Source of the DNA: Nocardioides pinisoli
GTDB lineage: Bacteria > Actinomycetota > Actinomycetes > Propionibacteriales > Nocardioidaceae
DNA: 64,000 bases
Assembly (NCBI RefSeq): GCF_024199985.1
Contig: NZ_JANARS010000004.1
Coordinates: 62,001 to 126,000 of the forward strand
Reading direction: 5' to 3'
Position 1 is the first letter of the stretch. Each line of letters begins with the position of its first letter. Below are positions 60,902 to 64,000 of this stretch, piece by piece. Below the pieces are notes generated by a model. It did no database searches and had not been told where the DNA came from. It saw nothing but the letters and a program-made list of their open reading frames with translations. The position numbers and the translations under genes are program-made.

Positions 60902-62301
60902 GAAACACCCACATCGGTCGCCAACAGGTCGGCCACAGTCTCTCGTCGCAGCACGGTGAAAGTCTTCCCGTCCCGAACTCCGATCACCGGAGGACGCAGG
61001 GCGTGGTTGTAGTTGGACGCCATGGATCTGCAGTAGGCGCCGGTGCCAGGCACCGCGACGAGGTCTCCGGGACGCACGTCGCCGGGCAGGAACTCGTCCT
61101 TGACGACGATGTCACCGGCCTCGCAGTGCTTGCCCACCACCCTGGACAGGGCGGGCGGGGCGCCCGAGGGGCGCGACGCGACGGTCGCGGAGTAGTCCGC
61201 GTCGTAGAGGGCGGTGCGGATGTTGTCGCTCATTCCGCCGTCCACGGAGACGTAGGTGCGCACGAGCCCGCCGTCGAGGGCGACCTCCTTGACCGTGCCG
61301 ACCTCGTAGACGGTGCACATCGACGGGCCGACGATCGCCCGGCCGGGCTCGATGGACAGCCGCGGCACGGCGACGTCGAGGGCGCGGCACTCGTGCTCGA
61401 CGATCTTGGTGATCTCGGTGGCCAGCTGCGCGGGGTCGGACGGGTCGTCCTGGGTGGTGTAGGCGATGCCGAAGCCGCCGCCGAGGTCCATCTCGGGCAT
61501 CTCGACGCCGACCTCCTCGACGACGCGGGCGTGCAGCGCGAGCACGCGCCGCGCCGCCACCTCGAAGCCGGAGGTGTCGAAGATCTGGCTCCCGATGTGG
61601 GAGTGCAGGCCCAGCAGGCGCAGGCCCGGTGCGTCGTGCACCCGGCGCACGGCCTCCAGCGCGTCGCCGCTGGCGATCGAGAAGCCGAACTTCTGGTCCT
61701 CGTGGGCGGTGGCGATGTACTCGTGGGTGTGCGCCTCGACCCCGGCGGTCACCCGCACCATCACGCCGGTGGTGCGGCCGAGCTCCGTGGCGACCGACGC
61801 CAGGCGCTCGATCTCGTGCAAGGAGTCCACGATGACCCGCCCGACGCCGAGCTCGACGGCCCGCTCGAGCTCGCCGAGGGTCTTGTTGTTGCCGTGGAAG
61901 CCGACCCGCTCCATCGGGAAGCCGGCGCGCTCCGCGACGGCGAGCTCGCCCCCGGAGCACACGTCGAGCGAGAGCCCCTCCTCCGCCAGCCACCGCGCGA
62001 CGGTGGTGCAGAGGAACGCCTTGCCCGCGTAGTAGACGTCGTAGTCGGCGAAGGCGTCGCGGAAGGCGACGGCCCGGCTCCGGAAGTCGGCCTCGTCGAG
62101 GACGTAGGCCGGCGAGCCGTGCTCGCGCACCAGGTCGGGCATCCGTACGCCGCCGACGCTCAGGACCCCGTCGGCCTTGCTCGCCGTCCGCGACCAGAGC
62201 AGCGGCACGAGGGCGTCGGGGTCGCTCGGCTCACGCAGCCAGTGCGGACCGCGCAACGCGCCGTCCGCGTGGGCCCAGCCGGACGGGTGCGCCGTCGGCA
62301 C
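60898..62301 (-). CDS. lysA: Diaminopimelate decarboxylase
   Basis: A 467-residue fold-III PLP enzyme. The PLP lysine is in DVYYAGKAFLC; GGGFGIAY binds the phosphate; the C-terminal CEAGD and GAYCRSMASNYN complete the site. It makes lysine from meso-diaminopimelate. The GTG start lies six bases after the argS stop and the stop overlaps hom, so branch-point enzymes for Lys and Thr are co-expressed. Confidence 0.97.
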   Translation of the reverse strand: MPTAHPSGWAHADGALRGPHWLREPSDPDALVPLLWSRTASKADGVLSVGGVRMPDLVREHGSPAYVLDEADFRSRAVAFRDAFADYDVYYAGKAFLCTTVARWLAEEGLSLDVCSGGELAVAERAGFPMERVGFHGNNKTLGELERAVELGVGRVIVDSLHEIERLASVATELGRTTGVMVRVTAGVEAHTHEYIATAHEDQKFGFSIASGDALEAVRRVHDAPGLRLLGLHSHIGSQIFDTSGFEVAARRVLALHARVVEEVGVEMPEMDLGGGFGIAYTTQDDPSDPAQLATEITKIVEHECRALDVAVPRLSIEPGRAIVGPSMCTVYEVGTVKEVALDGGLVRTYVSVDGGMSDNIRTALYDADYSATVASRPSGAPPALSRVVGKHCEAGDIVVKDEFLPGDVRPGDLVAVPGTGAYCRSMASNYNHALRPPVIGVRDGKTFTVLRRETVADLLATDVGVS

Positions 62302-62307
62302 GCCCGA

Positions 62308-63963
62308 TCACATCCTCTCGGGAGCCGAGACGCCGAGCAGGTCGAGCCCGTTGGCCAGCACCGCCCGGGTCGCGTCGACGAGCATCAGCCGCGCGCGGTG
62401 GAGGTCGGAGATCTCCTCGTCGCCGCGTGGCAGGACCCGGCAGCTGTCGTAGAAGCGGTGGTAGGTGCCGGCGAGCTCCTCGAGGTAGCGCGCCACGCGG
62501 TGCGGCTCGCGCAGCTCGGCGGCTGCCTTCACCACCCGCGGGAACTCGGCGAGCGCGCGCAGCAGCTCGCCCTCCTTCTCGTGGGTGAGGAGCTCGGGGT
62601 GCGACTCCGCGGTGACACCGAGGTCGGCGGCGTTGCGCATCAGGCTCGACACGCGCGCGTGGGCGTACTGGACGGTGAAGACGGGGTTGTCGTTGGTCGC
62701 GCGCGACCAGAGGTCGAGGTCGATGTCGATGGGGCTGTCGCTGTGGTAGCGGGCCAGCGCGTAGCGGCTGGCGTCGACGCCGATCGCGTCGACGAGGTCG
62801 TCGATGGTGACGACCGTGCCGGCGCGCTTGGACATCCTCAGCGGCGCGCCGTCCCTGAGCAGGTTGACCATCTGGCCGATGAGGATCTCGAGGTTCTTGC
62901 CCGGCTCGTCGCCGAAGGCGCTGCACATGGCGTTCATCCGGCCGACGTAGCCGTGGTGGTCGGCGCCGAGCATGATGAAGCAGCGGTCGAACCCGCGCTC
63001 GCGCTTGTCGAGGTAGTAGCCCAGGTCGCCGGAGATGTAGGCCGGGGTGCCGTTGGACCGGATGATCACGCGGTCCTTGTCGTCGCCGTACTGCTCGGTG
63101 CGCAGCCACAGCGCACCGTCGGCCTCGTAGGTGTTGCCCATCTCGGTGAGCCGCTCGATGGCGCGCTCGACGGCGCCCGAGTCGTGGAGGGACTTCTCGT
63201 GGAAGTAGACGTCGAAGTCGACGCCGAAGTCGTGCAGGGACTTCTTGATCTCGGCGAACATCATGTCGACGCCGACCTCGCGGAAGACCTCCTGCGCCTG
63301 CGCGTCGTCGAGCTCCTTGACGTCCGGACGGCGCTCCACGACCGCCGCGGCGATGTCGTGGATGTACTGGCCGCCGTAGCCGTCCTCGGGCGCCGGCTCG
63401 CCCTTGGCGCTGGCGAGCAGCGAGGAGCTGAAGCGGTCGATCTGGGCGCCGTGGTCGTTGAAGTAGTACTCCCGGGTGACGTCGGCGCCGGTCTTCTCGA
63501 AGATCCGGCCCAGCGCGTCGCCGACCGCCGCCCAGCGCACGCCGCCGAGGTGGAGCGGTCCGGTCGGGTTGGCGGAGACGAACTCGAGGTTGATCTTCTC
63601 CCCGGCGAACGCGTCGGAGGAGCCGTAGGCCTCGCCCGCCGCGACGATGTCGGCCGCGACCTGTCCCTGGGCGCCGGCCTCGACCGTGACGTTGAGGAAG
63701 CCGGGCCCGGCGACCTCGACCTCGGCGATGCCGTCGGAGGCGCGGAGTCGCTCGGCGACGAGGTCGGCGAAGGCACGCGGGTTGGTCCCGGCCCGCTTGG
63801 CGAGCTGGAGGGCCACGTTGGTGGCGTAGTCGCCGTGCCCCTTCTGCCGGGGTCGCTCCACCGTGACCTGGGTCGGTACGCCGTCGGGCAGCGTGATCGC
63901 GCCGTCGGCCACGAGGGCCTCCAGCACGTCGACGATGGTCTCGGAGAGCTGATCGGGATTCAC
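62308..63963 (-). CDS. argS: Arginyl-tRNA synthetase
   Basis: A 551-residue class I synthetase. The HIGH-type motif is PTGPLHLGG in [15 protein letters not shown], the KMSKS-type motif is MSKRAG ([12 protein letters not shown]), and the anticodon-binding domain forms the last 120 residues ([22 protein letters not shown] onward). It is the first gene of the argS-lysA-hom-thrC-thrB operon, an order found in many actinobacteria. The start is GTG 63963; its promoter lies at or beyond the window edge. Confidence 0.97.
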   Translation of the reverse strand: MNPDQLSETIVDVLEALVADGAITLPDGVPTQVTVERPRQKGHGDYATNVALQLAKRAGTNPRAFADLVAERLRASDGIAEVEVAGPGFLNVTVEAGAQGQVAADIVAAGEAYGSSDAFAGEKINLEFVSANPTGPLHLGGVRWAAVGDALGRIFEKTGADVTREYYFNDHGAQIDRFSSSLLASAKGEPAPEDGYGGQYIHDIAAAVVERRPDVKELDDAQAQEVFREVGVDMMFAEIKKSLHDFGVDFDVYFHEKSLHDSGAVERAIERLTEMGNTYEADGALWLRTEQYGDDKDRVIIRSNGTPAYISGDLGYYLDKRERGFDRCFIMLGADHHGYVGRMNAMCSAFGDEPGKNLEILIGQMVNLLRDGAPLRMSKRAGTVVTIDDLVDAIGVDASRYALARYHSDSPIDIDLDLWSRATNDNPVFTVQYAHARVSSLMRNAADLGVTAESHPELLTHEKEGELLRALAEFPRVVKAAAELREPHRVARYLEELAGTYHRFYDSCRVLPRGDEEISDLHRARLMLVDATRAVLANGLDLLGVSAPERM

Positions 63964-64000
63964 CGGGCAAGACTATCGGCGGCGCATGGTGGGGGCCGAA

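Overview
The window is chromosomal DNA of a very GC-rich actinobacterium, most likely Nocardioides or a close relative in the Nocardioidaceae. This rests on the strong G/C preference at third codon positions, the NucS mismatch endonuclease, the actinobacterial ATP synthase operon with a DUF2550 gene behind it, CGNR and LAL-type regulators, and a very large secreted Ig/cadherin/malectin protein. I see no insertion sequence, integrase, phage gene, CRISPR array, tRNA or rRNA. The genus is inferred, not tested.

Layout. 1-2.4 kb: a thioredoxin-fold gene cut by the window edge, a GtrA membrane protein, a short-chain dehydrogenase without its catalytic Tyr/Lys, and a small roadblock-like protein. 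2.4-7.6 kb and 16.8-24.6 kb: most of the front half of the ethylmalonyl-CoA pathway of acetyl-CoA assimilation. It comprises a thiolase, a double 3-hydroxybutyryl-CoA dehydrogenase, crotonyl-CoA carboxylase/reductase (ccr), an epimerase, ethylmalonyl-CoA mutase (ecm/meaA) and the MeaB GTPase. A PduO-type adenosyltransferase at 36.6 kb supplies the B12 cofactor. Between these lie a DivIVA/FilP-like coiled coil with an AI-2E-type transporter, an EamA exporter divergent from a CGNR regulator, a LuxR-family ATPase regulator, nucS divergent from a GNAT-MOSC fusion, and a DAO/phosphatase pair.

24.8-36.1 kb is one gene for a secreted modular protein of about 3,750 residues. 36.1-42.7 kb holds a STAS protein, the adenosyltransferase, a SWIM-SNF2 helicase, and an MFS transporter divergent from a LacI regulator with two perfect operators.

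42.7-64 kb is nearly all on the minus strand and is a housekeeping block. In transcription order it runs argS-lysA-hom-thrC-thrB, then rho, rpmE, prfA-prmC-tsaC-wecA, and atpI-atpZ-atpB-atpE-atpF-atpH-atpA-atpG-atpD-atpC, then DUF2550. Genes inside it mostly overlap by 1-4 bases.

Most notable observations: (1) the Rho at the canonical rho locus aligns without gaps to E. coli Rho but has lost the Walker-A lysine, the catalytic glutamate, the R-loop lysine and Arg353, and carries a long disordered N-terminal insert, so it looks ATPase-dead; (2) similar GTNAC-N6-GTNNC inverted repeats cover the ccr and ecm promoters; (3) many genes have a TANNNT -10 hexamer 6-8 bases before the start codon, which predicts leaderless transcripts, and nucS and the GNAT-MOSC gene share one overlapping bidirectional -10; (4) the giant protein contains internal duplications and a beta-propeller; (5) several short perfect tandem repeats sit at gene borders.
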